A stretch of 64,000 bases of DNA from Gammaproteobacteria bacterium (GTDB lineage: Bacteria; Pseudomonadota; Gammaproteobacteria; SZUA-229): NCBI GenBank assembly GCA_015488885.1, contig WFMW01000070.1:28427-92426 (forward strand), read 5' to 3'. Each line of letters opens with the position of its first letter. Within the stretch, counting starts at the first letter, position 1. The notes beneath the pieces were generated by a model. The model was not told the origin of the DNA. It did no database searches and saw only the letters and a program-made list of their open reading frames with translations. The position numbers and the translations under genes are program-made. Positions 20,290-30,205 of the stretch are shown piece by piece.

Positions 20290-21660
20290 ATGGCCACACA
20301 AAAGAAATTGATACATGAACAATGGTCGAGTCGCACTGCTTTCATTCTGGCAGCTACCGGCTCTGCTGTTGGTCTGGGGAATATCTGGAAGTTCCCTTAT
20401 ATCACTGGTGAAAACGGCGGTGGAACTTTTGTGCTTATATATCTGTGTTGTGTTGCGCTGATCGGTATTCCCATTATGATTGCGGAAATCATGCTGGGTC
20501 GGCGTGGTAAACAAAGCCCGATTAATACCATGGCGGCACTGGCACGTGAAGAAGGCAGGCATCCGGGGTGGAAATATCTGGGCTGGATGGGAGTGATTGC
20601 CGGGTTTTTAATTTTATCCTACTACAGTGTGATTGCCGGCTGGGCGCTGGCTTATGTTTTTCGTACTGGTAGCGGCCTGTTTCTTGGTGCCACGGCAGAT
20701 GGTGTTAACAGTATTTTTAATGATTTTGTCGGTGATCCCGAAAAATTACTGCTCTGGCATACATTGTTTATGGTAATGACCATGGTTGTGGTGGCGCGTG
20801 GGGTAAAAAACGGTCTGGAAACGGCGGTGACTTTTCTGATGCCCATGCTATTTGTTTTATTGCTTGTTGTGGTGATCTACGCCATGAGTACCGGTTATTT
20901 TTATCAGGGGCTTGAGTTTCTATTTACCCCGGGAAAAATTACCGGTAAAGCTATTCTTATTGCCATGGGACATGCGTTTTTTACTCTGAGTCTCGGTATG
21001 GGAGCAATTATGGTTTATGGCTCCTATCTGACAAAAGACCATTCCATCGTGCAGGCATCAATTGTCATTGCACTAGCTGACACTCTGGTGGCTCTGCTTG
21101 CGGGAATGGCTATTTTCCCTGTTGTTTTTGCTAATGGTCTTCAGCCAGGTGCCGGGCCGGGGTTGATTTTTCAAACCTTACCGATTGCTTTTGGACATAT
21201 GCCTGGTGGCACACTGGTGGGGGTGATGTTTTTTACCCTGTTGGTATTTGCTGCCTGGACATCGGCTATTTCATTAATTGAACCGGCGGTTGCCTGGCTG
21301 GTTGAAAATCGTGGGCATAGTCGGGTTTATGCTTCTGTGGTGATGGGAATCATGACGTGGCTGGTTGGCTTAGGCACTATTTTTTCATTTAATATCTGGA
21401 AAGATGTTACCTGGAGCATTCCGTTTCTATTTAAAAATTACCGGTTTTTCGATACGCTGGATTATTTAACTGCAAATATTATGTTGCCATTGGGTGGATT
21501 ATTTATTGCCCTGTTTGCAGGCTGGATAATGCATAAAACGTCGTCGAGTGATGAACTGGCCACAACAGCCGGAATATATAAAACCTGGCGTTTTCTGGTT
21601 CGTTATGTTGCGCCCGTTGCGGTGATTATTGTTTTCCTTAAAGCGGTAGGTGCTGTTTAA
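20290..21660 (+). CDS. Sodium-dependent transporter, neurotransmitter:sodium symporter family
   Basis: LeuT-fold secondary transporter of 456 residues with about 11-12 predicted helices. Helix 1 has the unwound Na+/substrate-binding motif GSAVGLGNIWKFPYI, followed by ENGGGTFVLIYL, both diagnostic of the NSS (SNF) family. Substrates in bacteria are mostly amino acids; this one cannot be specified. It lies between smpB and ratA, which are adjacent in many gammaproteobacteria, so it is an insertion into that conserved cluster. It is divergent from smpB with a 163-bp gap. Confidence 0.9.
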   Translation: MATQKKLIHEQWSSRTAFILAATGSAVGLGNIWKFPYITGENGGGTFVLIYLCCVALIGIPIMIAEIMLGRRGKQSPINTMAALAREEGRHPGWKYLGWMGVIAGFLILSYYSVIAGWALAYVFRTGSGLFLGATADGVNSIFNDFVGDPEKLLLWHTLFMVMTMVVVARGVKNGLETAVTFLMPMLFVLLLVVVIYAMSTGYFYQGLEFLFTPGKITGKAILIAMGHAFFTLSLGMGAIMVYGSYLTKDHSIVQASIVIALADTLVALLAGMAIFPVVFANGLQPGAGPGLIFQTLPIAFGHMPGGTLVGVMFFTLLVFAAWTSAISLIEPAVAWLVENRGHSRVYASVVMGIMTWLVGLGTIFSFNIWKDVTWSIPFLFKNYRFFDTLDYLTANIMLPLGGLFIALFAGWIMHKTSSSDELATTAGIYKTWRFLVRYVAPVAVIIVFLKAVGAV

Positions 21661-21743
21661 TTTTGATTTCCTAACCCCTGTTTTCTATCAGGGTCTCGCT
21701 GTACAATACAGTTTTCTTAAATATAACTAAACAGGTTAGTTAC

Positions 21744-22187
21744 TTGTCACATATACAACGTAGTGCACTGGTACATTATTCACCGGCTGAAATGTATGAA
21801 CTGGTCAATAATGTTGATGCCTATCCCGGTTTTTTACCCTGGTGTCGCTCTGCCCGTACCCTGTCAGCAACCGAAACCGAGAGTGTTGCCTGTATAGAAA
21901 TTGCCAAAGGGGTGTTAAATAAAACCTTTACTACTCACAATATTTTAATTAAAGGTAAGCGTATCGATCTTAAACTGGCTGATGGGCCATTTAAGAAATT
22001 ACAGGGTTTCTGGCAGTTTGATGCGTTAAAGATGCCCAATACCTGTAAAATTAACCTTGATCTTGAATTTGAATTTGATAGTGCAATGATTTCGATTGCA
22101 GCAAAACCCATATTTATGCAAATTGCCAACACGCTGGTCGAAGCTTTTTGCAAGCGTGCTGTGGAGGTATATGGTGAGCGTTTCTGA
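21744..22187 (+). CDS. ratA: RatA/COQ10-like START-domain protein
   Basis: A 147-residue protein of the polyketide cyclase/START superfamily. E. coli RatA was described as a toxin blocking 70S ribosome assembly, while relatives (COQ10) bind ubiquinone; which role applies cannot be told from the sequence. Family features are ALVHYSPAEMYELVNNVDAYPGFLPWC at the N terminus (first part quoted in pieces: YPGFLPWC is diagnostic) and a C-terminal helix ending AFCKRAVEVYG. The start is TTG at 21744, with AGGT about seven bases upstream. It overlaps rnfH by 17 bases. Confidence 0.88.
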   Translation: MSHIQRSALVHYSPAEMYELVNNVDAYPGFLPWCRSARTLSATETESVACIEIAKGVLNKTFTTHNILIKGKRIDLKLADGPFKKLQGFWQFDALKMPNTCKINLDLEFEFDSAMISIAAKPIFMQIANTLVEAFCKRAVEVYGERF

Positions 22188-22542
22188 AGGCAATACAGTT
22201 GAACAGATGAATGTTAATGAACAGGTATCGACTGCTGAGAAAAAATCCATTAATGTTGAAGTGGCTTATGCCACATTAAAAAAACAGAAAATACGCGCTG
22301 TTAATGTTGATGCCGGCACCACGCTGGGTGCGGCAATTGTGCAGTCCGGTATTATGATGGACTTTCCTGAACTTGATCTGGAAAATGCCAAAGTAGGCAT
22401 ATATGGCAAGGTTGCCAGCATGACAACCGTATTAAACGATCATGATCGGGTTGAAATATACCATCCGCTTATTGCCGACCCCAAAGAAGTTCGGCGTAAA
22501 CGTGCTGCCGAAGGTAAGGTGATGAAAAAAGGTAGCGGCTAA
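22171..22542 (+). CDS. rnfH: RnfH family ubiquitin-like protein
   Basis: Small beta-grasp (ubiquitin-like) protein of unknown function, the standard partner of ratA. I place the start at ATG 22171 because GGAGG lies at 22163-22167; the frame is open further upstream inside ratA. The conserved core is VEVAYATLKKQKI, LENAKVGIYGK and the C-terminal DRVEIYHPLIADPKEVRRKR. The first 25 residues are a non-conserved extension, and ATG 22207 is an alternative start. About 123 residues. It overlaps ratA by 17 bases. Confidence 0.88.
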   Translation: MVSVSEGNTVEQMNVNEQVSTAEKKSINVEVAYATLKKQKIRAVNVDAGTTLGAAIVQSGIMMDFPELDLENAKVGIYGKVASMTTVLNDHDRVEIYHPLIADPKEVRRKRAAEGKVMKKGSG

Positions 22543-22584
22543 TTCCTGTTGATACTGCGAGTCTGTCGGCTTTTTCACCGTAGA

Positions 22585-22599
22585 TTGCGTTCAACGCAA
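22585..22599. terminator. Possible hairpin between convergent rnfH and bamE
   Basis: TTGCGTTCAACGCAA forms a short perfect hairpin in the 65-bp convergent gap. No clear T-run follows on either side, so a termination role is only suggested by position. Confidence 0.3.
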
Positions 22600-22607
22600 C
22601 AGGACTC

Positions 22608-22970
22608 TTAAGGTTCAACATAGTCGGTTTTATCGATGCTTTTTAGCCGGTTATGGTCAAAATAGAGGGTTAGTCTGGATTTTCTTTCAAAACCCTTGTC
22701 AGGAATGAAGCGGTAGATATAATCCCAGCGCTGGTTATGAAAGGGATCGGCAAGCATGGGTAAGCCGATTACTTTGCGGACTTCGGTTTTGCTCATGCCG
22801 GGTTTAAGTTTTTTAAGTTGTTCCAGGGTTACCGTATTTCCCTGTTGCAAATCCATGCGGTGGGCACGTGGTAGCCATTGTGCACAGGCGCTCAGTGCAA
22901 ATAGCATTAAAATACCAAGCAGACATGAATAGCTGTTGTATTGAACTTTCAGGCTTGTTCCAGGACGCAT
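22608..22970 (-). CDS. bamE: Outer membrane assembly factor BamE
   Basis: Lipoprotein of the BAM complex that inserts beta-barrel proteins into the outer membrane. It has 120 residues, with a hydrophobic segment ending in the lipobox LSAC (about residue 29). Conserved family features are LKPGMSKTEVRKVIGLPMLADPF and the tryptophan/tyrosine-rich RWDYIYRF strand. It is divergent from fur, as in many gammaproteobacteria. BamB is also encoded in the window (to 46434). Confidence 0.93.
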   Translation of the reverse strand: MRPGTSLKVQYNSYSCLLGILMLFALSACAQWLPRAHRMDLQQGNTVTLEQLKKLKPGMSKTEVRKVIGLPMLADPFHNQRWDYIYRFIPDKGFERKSRLTLYFDHNRLKSIDKTDYVEP

Positions 22971-23045
22971 AGAGATAAAAATCAGGGTTTCTATTAAAGA
23001 ATGGAAATGATACCGTAAATACTATGATTAATCAGCAGGAAATAT

Positions 23046-23453
23046 ATGGAATCGAGTGATTTAAAAAAAGCCGGGCTTAAAGTTACCTTGCCCCGAATGA
23101 AAATTCTTGAACTTCTGGAAGCATCCAAAGTTCGCCACCAGAGCGCAGAAGATGTTTACCGGGCCTTGCTTGATGATGGTGAAGAAATTGGCCTGGCAAC
23201 GGTATATCGCGTGTTAACCCAGTTTGAAGCAGCTGGACTGGTTGAGCGCCATCATTTTGAAGGTGGTCAGGCGGTCTTTGAACTCAGTGAACAGGGGCAT
23301 CACGATCATGTGGTCTGCATTGTTTGCGGTAAGGTCGAAGAATTTGTCGATGAAGTGATTGAACAGCGCCAGCGTGAAATTGCCCGTAAACTGGGCTATG
23401 AAGTCACTGAACACAGTCTCACATTGTATGGTAAATGTCCCGACTGTCAATAA
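23046..23453 (+). CDS. fur: Ferric uptake regulator Fur
   Basis: Iron-responsive repressor dimer of 135 residues. The N-terminal winged helix contains GLKVTLPRMKILELL and LATVYRVLTQFE. The C-terminal metal and dimer domain has the histidine-rich HHDHVVCIVCGKVEEF and a last CPDC motif for structural zinc. No convincing Fur box is visible in the 75-bp region shared with bamE. Iron-dependent control of the isc locus is instead suggested by the IscR-type site at 33297. Confidence 0.95.
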   Translation: MESSDLKKAGLKVTLPRMKILELLEASKVRHQSAEDVYRALLDDGEEIGLATVYRVLTQFEAAGLVERHHFEGGQAVFELSEQGHHDHVVCIVCGKVEEFVDEVIEQRQREIARKLGYEVTEHSLTLYGKCPDCQ

Positions 23454-23500
23454 TCTCCAGAATAACCTTACTCGCTAAAACTTCAGTGTAATGATGTACT

Positions 23501-25675
23501 ATGCGGCGCACACAACGTTTTAACCAGATCCCACAGGATTACAGTATTGACGAATATCTGTATCAGTTAACCGGTAAAACGCTTGCTGCAGACAGTTTAT
23601 TACGCCGCGCCTGTGAACGGGTCTGGGATTTACCCATAGAGGGGAGCGTACCCTCAAGTCTGGATGTGGCCTTTTTATTAAGTGAACTGGGTGTGGATGA
23701 AACCACATTAATCGCCGCATTATTAAGTACCAGCCGTTTACAGCAACAGGATGATGCCGTGCAACCGATGTTATCGCTGGAACAACAGTTTGGCGATAAA
23801 ATCATGCGGCTGGTGAAGAGCGTCTTGCAGCTGCATGATTTTCACGGTGAAAAAATATCGTCTGCGCCAGAACAGGCAGAACGGCTGCGGCGTATGTTAC
23901 TGTCGATGGTTGATGATGTGCGGGCAGTGTTGATCAAACTGGCTTATCGGGTGCAGCGTTTGCGACAGTTAAAACTGGCTTCACCGGAGGAACAGCTTGA
24001 AATCGCCCAGGAAAGTCTGGAAATTCTCGCGCCTGTTGCCAATCGTCTTGGTATTGGCCAGTTAAAGTGGGAACTGGAAGATCTGTCCTTTCGTTATCTT
24101 GAACCAGCTACTTATCGCTCTATTGCTTCGCACCTCGATGAAAAACGTGATGAACGTGAGCAGTTTATCACTGATGTGGTCGCAAAAATCAAAACTATTA
24201 CGGACCAGGAAGCTATTACCGCTGATATTTACGGGCGACCTAAACATATCTTCAGTATCTGGAAAAAAATGTCATCGAAACAGCGCAGTTTTGATGAATT
24301 ATTTGATGTGCGTGCCGTGCGCGTGGTGGTGGAAACGGTTGCTGAATGTTATGTCGTGCTGGGGCTGGTACATGCACAATGGCGACATATCAATAAAGAA
24401 TTTGATGATTATATTGCCAACCCCAAAAAGAATGGTTACCAGTCTCTGCACACGGCAGTCTATGGCCCTCAGGGTAAGCCGGTAGAAATACAGATTCGTA
24501 CCCGTAAAATGCATGAGTTTGCCGAAAATGGCGTGGCCGCTCACTGGCGTTACAAGGAATCAGGCAGTGGTGCCAGCATGCAATCCAGCATCGATTCATT
24601 ACGAAAATTACTGGATAGTTCTATCACCAGCGATGAAGAACTGCTGGAAAATTTCAACGCCGAAATGTTTCAGGACAGGGTGTTTGTATTAACCCCGGAA
24701 GGCAGGGTAATCGATTTGCCCGAGGGCGCGACCCCGGTCGATTTTGCTTATGCTGTGCATACCGAAATTGGTCATCGTTGCCGTGGTGCTAAAGTGAATG
24801 GGCGTATTGTGCAATTAACCTGCCCGCTGCAAAATGGCCAACGTGTAGAAATCTTAACGTCAAAAGAAGCGGCACCACGGCGTGACTGGATGATTGCGCA
24901 TCTGGGTTTTATTAAAACCTCACGCGCGCGCAACCGGATACGCAGCTGGTTTCGCAAACAGGATCGTGAAAAAAATAGCCAGGATGGAAAAAATCTTTTT
25001 GAACGTGAATGGAAACGCCATGGTATCAAACCAGAGCTGGACAAAATTGTACAGCATTTCAAACAGCAATCAGCCGATGATCTGTATGTCGCACTGGGTT
25101 GTGGTGACATCAGTGTGGCACAGCTATCCGCTATATTGCATGAACAATCTGCGCAAAAAACACCGCTGGATTTTCCCCTTCATCCACCTGCGCATCGAGA
25201 AAAAAAACAGGCATCAGGTAGCAGTGTCAATGTTTCCGGCGTGGGTAATTTACTGACCTCAATTGCGCACTGCTGTATGCCAGTACCGAATGATGAGATT
25301 ATCGGTTATATCACCAAAGACAGAGGTGTCAGCGTGCATCGTAAAGACTGCAAGAATATCCTCTACCTGCAGGAGAAAGATCAGTCGCGCCTGATTGAAG
25401 TGGAATGGGGTGAAGGCGAACTCCATAATTATCCGGTAACGCTTTTCATTCAGGCAATCGACCGTCGTGGTCTGCTCAGCGACATTACTTCCACTTTATC
25501 AATGGACAAAATAAATGTCATCGCCGTCAATACCCAGTCGAATAAAAAAGACCAGACAGCAAAAATGTCTGTCACCATAGAAATACGTGATTTGCTGCAG
25601 TTAAACCGGGTTATGGATAAGCTCAGTCTGTTAAGAAATATCCTGCAGGTAAGCAGAGCAAGCAATGGGGATTAG
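23501..25675 (+). CDS. relA: GTP pyrophosphokinase RelA (monofunctional)
   Basis: Ribosome-associated (p)ppGpp synthetase of the stringent response, 724 residues. The N-terminal hydrolase-like domain (about 1-200) has lost the HD metal site (the place of HDxxED reads LLSTSRLQQQDD), which marks RelA rather than SpoT. The synthetase domain (about 230-370) has YGRPKHIFSIWKKM and NPKKNGYQSLHTAVYG. Then come TGS (about 400-460), the cysteine-bearing HCCMPVPNDEIIGY region (about 585-620) and a C-terminal ACT domain. Confidence 0.95.
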   Translation: MRRTQRFNQIPQDYSIDEYLYQLTGKTLAADSLLRRACERVWDLPIEGSVPSSLDVAFLLSELGVDETTLIAALLSTSRLQQQDDAVQPMLSLEQQFGDKIMRLVKSVLQLHDFHGEKISSAPEQAERLRRMLLSMVDDVRAVLIKLAYRVQRLRQLKLASPEEQLEIAQESLEILAPVANRLGIGQLKWELEDLSFRYLEPATYRSIASHLDEKRDEREQFITDVVAKIKTITDQEAITADIYGRPKHIFSIWKKMSSKQRSFDELFDVRAVRVVVETVAECYVVLGLVHAQWRHINKEFDDYIANPKKNGYQSLHTAVYGPQGKPVEIQIRTRKMHEFAENGVAAHWRYKESGSGASMQSSIDSLRKLLDSSITSDEELLENFNAEMFQDRVFVLTPEGRVIDLPEGATPVDFAYAVHTEIGHRCRGAKVNGRIVQLTCPLQNGQRVEILTSKEAAPRRDWMIAHLGFIKTSRARNRIRSWFRKQDREKNSQDGKNLFEREWKRHGIKPELDKIVQHFKQQSADDLYVALGCGDISVAQLSAILHEQSAQKTPLDFPLHPPAHREKKQASGSSVNVSGVGNLLTSIAHCCMPVPNDEIIGYITKDRGVSVHRKDCKNILYLQEKDQSRLIEVEWGEGELHNYPVTLFIQAIDRRGLLSDITSTLSMDKINVIAVNTQSNKKDQTAKMSVTIEIRDLLQLNRVMDKLSLLRNILQVSRASNGD

Positions 25676-26086
25676 CGCGTAGTAACCGGTTCTTCAACGC
25701 TGGTTGGGTGAATGGTGGTGGTATCATCCAGGTCATTTTTGCTTGCTCCCATTATAGCTACGCTTTTCGTCGAATCATCCAAATTGATTCACTGAGATTG
25801 TCCCAAAATCCTGCATTCCCATGAAAAATCCGGGTTAAAGTCTGTGTTTGTGGTTTTCTTCCAATAGTGCAGATTAAATGGTCAATGCCGCTATTTTTGG
25901 TCTATACACGTACTATCCACTCTGCAATGTTACAGTACAGTATGTCCCTGATGTAAAATGTATTCAGGAGTCTGCATCGGGCGAGATGCTGGTGTAAAAT
26001 TGTCTTCATGAGTCTGTCAGATTTACAATTATTTTTTCCATATTGACTAAAAAATGAACAGTATGTTCTACACTGAAAGGTAAGAC
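25676..26086. other. 411-bp intergenic stretch between relA and clpS
   Basis: I find no gene, tRNA or repeat here. A weak promoter-like TTGACT (26043-26048) precedes clpS without a good -10. A 37-codon open frame on the minus strand ends inside relA's stop codon and has no supporting features. Confidence 0.6.
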
Positions 26087-26410
26087 ATGAGTAATGCTGA
26101 TTTTGAACATGATAATGATAGTGGGCTTGCCGTTGAGGAAGAGAAGCCAAAACTGAAACCTCCGAAACGTTATAAGGTCATAATTAATAATGATGATTAC
26201 ACACCCATGGAATTTGTGGTAGAAGTTTTGATGATGTTTTTTGCGATGGATAATACCAGAGCAACACGTGTGATGATGTCTGTCCATACTAAAGGCAAGG
26301 GCATTTGTGGTACGTTCAGCCATGAAATTGCCGAGACCAAGGTTGATCAGGTGAATGAGTTTTCTCGCATTAATCAACATCCGTTATTATGTACGATGGA
26401 AGAGGCATAG
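26087..26410 (+). CDS. clpS: ATP-dependent Clp protease adaptor ClpS
   Basis: N-end-rule adaptor that delivers substrates with destabilising N-terminal residues to ClpAP. It has 107 residues: a flexible acidic N-terminal extension (1-25), then [19 protein letters not shown] with the NDDxTPMEFV binding-pocket motif, and [20 protein letters not shown]. It is followed by clpA after 37 bases, the usual operon. Confidence 0.96.
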   Translation: MSNADFEHDNDSGLAVEEEKPKLKPPKRYKVIINNDDYTPMEFVVEVLMMFFAMDNTRATRVMMSVHTKGKGICGTFSHEIAETKVDQVNEFSRINQHPLLCTMEEA

Positions 26411-26447
26411 GTTTAAATTATAAATAATTTTTGTTGCAGGTACTGAC

Positions 26448-28712
26448 ATGTTAAGTAAAGAGCTGGAGTTATCATTAAACAAAGCGTTTAATGATGCACG
26501 AGAAAAACGACATGAATATATTACAGTAGAGCATTTACTGCTTGCATTGCTGGAAAATAACAGTGCCAATGTTGTTCTGCAGGCATGTGGTGCCGATATT
26601 GAATTACTGAGTCGTGAACTAAGCGAATATTTGCAGCATAATACACCGGTATTTGGTGATGTGGTGGGTGGTGAAGTTCAGCCCACACTGGGCTTTCAAC
26701 GAGTGTTACAGCGTGCCGTTTTTCATGTGCAGTCATCGGGTAAAAAGGAAGTGGTGGGGGCAAATGTTCTGGTTGCCATGTTTGGTGAGCAGGAATCGCA
26801 GGCCGTGTATCTATTAAATCAGCAGAATATCAGCCGACTGGATATTGTTAATTACATCTCTCATGGCATTACCAAAGTGCCTGACAATGCCGAAAAGCTT
26901 GATGATGTTTCACCACAGGCGGGTGCCTCAGAAGCTGAATCACAACCTCTGGAAAATTTTACGACCAATTTAAATCAGCGCGCCATGCGTGGTCTGGTTG
27001 ACCCATTAATTGGCCGTGAAGCAGAAGTGGAGCGCACCGTACAGGTATTATGTCGACGCAGAAAAAACAATCCATTACTGGTTGGCGAGGCTGGAGTAGG
27101 TAAAACGGCGCTGGCCGAAGGTCTGGCCAAACGTATTGTCGATAAAGAAGTGCCGGAAGTGTTACTGGAAAGTACGATATTTTCGCTTGATCTTGGCTCG
27201 CTGGTTGCCGGCACAAAATACCGTGGTGATTTTGAGAAACGCCTGAAAGGCGTATTAAAACAGCTAAAACAACATGTTGGCTCAATATTATTTATTGATG
27301 AAATACATACGATTATTGGTGCGGGATCAGCTTCTGGCGGGGTGATGGATGCGTCTAATTTAATTAAACCCATGCTGGCCAGTGGTGATCTTAAATGTAT
27401 TGGTTCTACTACTTATAGTGAATTTAGAAGTGTGTTTGAAAAGGATCATGCCCTGTCTCGCCGTTTCCAGAAAATTGATCTGGAAGAACCCAGTGTCGAA
27501 GAAACCGTAGAAATATTGAAGGGTCTAAAAACACGTTTTGAAGAACATCATGATGTGAAATACAGTAACAGGGCTTTACGTGCTGCGGCTGAATTGTCTG
27601 AACGATATATTATGGACAGGTTTCTGCCCGATAAAGCTATTGATGTGATTGATGAGGCGGGTGCCAGTCGGCAATTACAATCCAGTGAAGCACGCAAGAA
27701 CAACAAAAAAGCCATCAGTGTGCATGATATTGAAAATATTGTCGCAAAAATTGCCCGGATTCCTGAAAAAACCGTGAACACTTCGGATATGCAAACCCTG
27801 AAGAATCTGGAACGTGATTTAAATCTGGTTGTCTTCGGTCAGGGCGAAGCCATCAGTACGCTGGTTACCTCCATTCGTATGTCGCGTTCCGGGCTGGCGG
27901 AACCGGAAAAACCTATTGGTTCTTTTCTGTTTGCCGGGCCTACCGGTGTGGGTAAAACAGAAGTCTGTCGTCAGCTTGCCAGAGCGCTTGGTGTTGAACT
28001 GATACGTTTTGATATGTCTGAATATATGGAACGTCATACCGTCTCACGCTTGATTGGTGCACCGCCGGGTTATGTCGGTTTTGATGATGGCGGTTTGTTA
28101 ACCGAAGCGGTAAATAAACATCCGCATTGTGTATTATTGCTTGATGAAATTGAAAAGGCGCATCCTGAAGTCTTTAATATTTTATTGCAGGTAATGGATC
28201 ATGGCACATTGACAGACAGTAATGGGCGTAAAACTGATTTCCGTAATGTTATTTTAGTGATGACCAGTAATGCCGGGGCGCAGCTAATGTCGCGCCGTTC
28301 AATGGGCTTTACCGAACAACAGAATGAACTTGATGGTATGGAGGAAATCAAAAAAATCTTCACACCGGAATTTCGTAACCGTCTTGACTCTGTTGTGCAT
28401 TTTGACTCACTGGATGCCAATACACTGGCTAATGTGGTAGATAAATTTCTGGTGGCACTGGAAATACAGCTCAATGAAAAGAAAGTCACTTTAAGTGTTG
28501 ATAAGGCTGCCCGAGCCTGGTTGGCAGAAAAAGGCTATGACCCTAAAATGGGCGCCAGACCTATGGCACGGGTAATTCAGGAACAGCTTAAAAAACCCCT
28601 GGCCAATGAACTTCTATTCGGTGAACTGAAAAAAGGCGGGCATGTTGAGGTGAAAGTTACCTCTGCACACGAACTGGACATTTCGGTTGAATCTGAATCG
28701 GTTAAAGTATAA
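26448..28712 (+). CDS. clpA: ATP-dependent Clp protease ATP-binding subunit ClpA
   Basis: AAA+ unfoldase that feeds substrates to ClpP, 754 residues. It has an N-terminal Clp_N repeat domain (about 1-150, ClpS-binding), a first ATPase domain with Walker [15 protein letters not shown] and Walker [14 protein letters not shown], and a second with [14 protein letters not shown] and [14 protein letters not shown]. It lacks the ClpB middle coiled coil. The ClpP-docking tripeptide, IGL in E. coli ClpA, appears as MGF within RRSMGFTEQ. clpP is not in the window. Confidence 0.96.
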   Translation: MLSKELELSLNKAFNDAREKRHEYITVEHLLLALLENNSANVVLQACGADIELLSRELSEYLQHNTPVFGDVVGGEVQPTLGFQRVLQRAVFHVQSSGKKEVVGANVLVAMFGEQESQAVYLLNQQNISRLDIVNYISHGITKVPDNAEKLDDVSPQAGASEAESQPLENFTTNLNQRAMRGLVDPLIGREAEVERTVQVLCRRRKNNPLLVGEAGVGKTALAEGLAKRIVDKEVPEVLLESTIFSLDLGSLVAGTKYRGDFEKRLKGVLKQLKQHVGSILFIDEIHTIIGAGSASGGVMDASNLIKPMLASGDLKCIGSTTYSEFRSVFEKDHALSRRFQKIDLEEPSVEETVEILKGLKTRFEEHHDVKYSNRALRAAAELSERYIMDRFLPDKAIDVIDEAGASRQLQSSEARKNNKKAISVHDIENIVAKIARIPEKTVNTSDMQTLKNLERDLNLVVFGQGEAISTLVTSIRMSRSGLAEPEKPIGSFLFAGPTGVGKTEVCRQLARALGVELIRFDMSEYMERHTVSRLIGAPPGYVGFDDGGLLTEAVNKHPHCVLLLDEIEKAHPEVFNILLQVMDHGTLTDSNGRKTDFRNVILVMTSNAGAQLMSRRSMGFTEQQNELDGMEEIKKIFTPEFRNRLDSVVHFDSLDANTLANVVDKFLVALEIQLNEKKVTLSVDKAARAWLAEKGYDPKMGARPMARVIQEQLKKPLANELLFGELKKGGHVEVKVTSAHELDISVESESVKV

Positions 28713-28716
28713 AACA

Positions 28717-28895
28717 GACTGACTCAACCATCAGGAACCTGTCAGGAATGATTGTAACGGCCCAGGCTCCTGGATTGGCGCCGACATTAGTCAGAATCAA
28801 GGCAAAAATGGATATTTACACTTGTAAATCCTGTTTTTTAGCTTTGAATTTAATCAGCAGAACCAGTAGATTTCAGCAATTAGCTGAGTAATTAC
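28717..28895. repeat. Diverged relative of the MITE-like element (copy B)
   Basis: This non-coding stretch between clpA and infA shares the layout of the element at 13371-13523. Both have a TTGTAAC segment, TCAAGGC before the centre, a near-palindromic core (here ATTTACACTTGTAAAT, 28814-28829), and a right end TTAGCTGAGT. The right end GCTGAGTAATTAC (28883-28895) is related to the copy A end, while the left end is degenerate (only GACTCA recognisable). No target duplication can be seen, so it is an older or hybrid copy. Boundaries are approximate. Confidence 0.65.
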
Positions 28896-28903
28896 CAATG
28901 ATT

Positions 28904-29122
28904 TTATTTTGCGCGGTAAACGATGCGGCCTTTTTCCAGGTCGTACGGGGTTAATTCAACCGTTACCTTGTCACCGGTCATAATGCGGATATAATGTTTT
29001 CTCATTTTACCGGATATGTGAGCGATTACTGTGTGACCGTTTTCCAGTTCAACGCGAAACATGGTATTTGGCAGGGTTTCTGTTACCGTGCCTTCCATTT
29101 GTATTGCTTCTTCTTTAGCCAT
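28904..29122 (-). CDS. infA: Translation initiation factor IF-1
   Basis: 72-residue OB-fold protein that binds the ribosomal A site during initiation. It begins [13 protein letters not shown] and contains [20 protein letters not shown], the strongly conserved core. It converges on clpA, with the MITE-like copy B filling the gap. Confidence 0.97.
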   Translation of the reverse strand: MAKEEAIQMEGTVTETLPNTMFRVELENGHTVIAHISGKMRKHYIRIMTGDKVTVELTPYDLEKGRIVYRAK

Positions 29123-29281
29123 AATAAATTAGTCGTGTATAGAAATCAGTAGGGAATCCCAGTCGGGAATCTTTTATAAAGTTGGCGCAATTATCGTCGT
29201 TTTTACGCCGAGCGCAAGTGTTTTTTATCGTTTTGCTGTAATTTTGGCAGAAAAACAGGCTTATTCACGGGTTCTGCTGTT

Positions 29282-30109
29282 TTATTTAACCGAGGCGGTG
29301 CTTTTTATTGGTAACATCAGTATTGGATCGATCAGATTCTGATTGGCAATGACCGCAAAATGCAGATGCGGACCTGTGGCACGTCCGGTATGTCCGACTT
29401 TGCCAATAATTTCGCCCTGTTTGACAACATCGCCCGGTTTAACATTAATTTTGCTGAGGTGTGCATACAGGCTGATAATGCCCTCGCCATGATCAATAAA
29501 AATCATATTACCGCTAAAAAAGAAATTGCCGGCATCAATCACTCTGCCGCTGGCTGTTGCTCTAACCGCAGTACCTTCCTTTGCTGCAATATCCAGACCG
29601 TTATGCGGGCGGCGTTCCTGGCCGTTAAAAAAACGCCTTAAACCAAAAATGCTGCTGATTGGACCATGTACGGGCCAGATAAAATTTACCGTAGGTAAGT
29701 TATCGCTATAAAGGTGTTTGGCATATTTTTTACGTTTGGCTTCGGCGATAATTCGTATCATATCGGCTTTATCCGGGTTGACCTTATGTTTATTTTTAAT
29801 AATAAGGTGCTGTTCGGGGTAATGTTTGGTTTTAATATGAACTTTACTGTTAAAAGTAATACCGTTATGCTGATGCACAGAAAATTCGTAGTCGCCGGGT
29901 CTGGTTCTGAGCCCAATACCGGCCATTGCTATCCAGCTCTTTTTATAGGCAAACACCGCCACGCGTTTTCCCCTGAAATACACCTTTGTGTCAGGTTTGT
30001 ATTGCGGCAGCTGTAATAAAGCAATACCACCGGGTACCAAAGCCTGTTGCGGCAGGGCAAAGAGAACGGGGGAAAAGATGAGGCAGAAAATAAATAATAA
30101 GCGTTGCAT
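29282..30109 (-). CDS. Secreted M23 (LytM-domain) peptidase-like protein
   Basis: A 275-residue periplasmic protein with an N-terminal signal peptide (residues 1 to about 18, cleaved after ...LFA) and a C-terminal peptidase_M23 domain (about 160-265). The zinc ligands are present: HNGLDIA (H and D) and the GPHLHFAV HxH motif, with YAHLSKINV between. It is therefore likely an active peptidoglycan endopeptidase rather than a degenerate NlpD/EnvC activator. The middle region has a beta-rich PapD-like look. Monocistronic on the minus strand. Confidence 0.88.
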   Translation of the reverse strand: MQRLLFIFCLIFSPVLFALPQQALVPGGIALLQLPQYKPDTKVYFRGKRVAVFAYKKSWIAMAGIGLRTRPGDYEFSVHQHNGITFNSKVHIKTKHYPEQHLIIKNKHKVNPDKADMIRIIAEAKRKKYAKHLYSDNLPTVNFIWPVHGPISSIFGLRRFFNGQERRPHNGLDIAAKEGTAVRATASGRVIDAGNFFFSGNMIFIDHGEGIISLYAHLSKINVKPGDVVKQGEIIGKVGHTGRATGPHLHFAVIANQNLIDPILMLPIKSTASVK

Positions 30110-30205
30110 GTTTTTGAGTCTACATGTTATCGGATTTAATAGTGTAGGATTTCAAGCTGCTATTGTAGTGTACTTTGTCCCCAAATATTAATTAGTTTTC
30201 TAAAA

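Noticed and set aside
22971..23045. Fur box between bamE and fur
   Set aside because: GGAAATGATACC is the closest stretch, but it does not form the 19-bp inverted pattern.
25672..25800. Open frame of about 37 codons on the minus strand after relA
   Set aside because: It overlaps the relA stop, has no ribosome site and no recognisable similarity; length is within chance.
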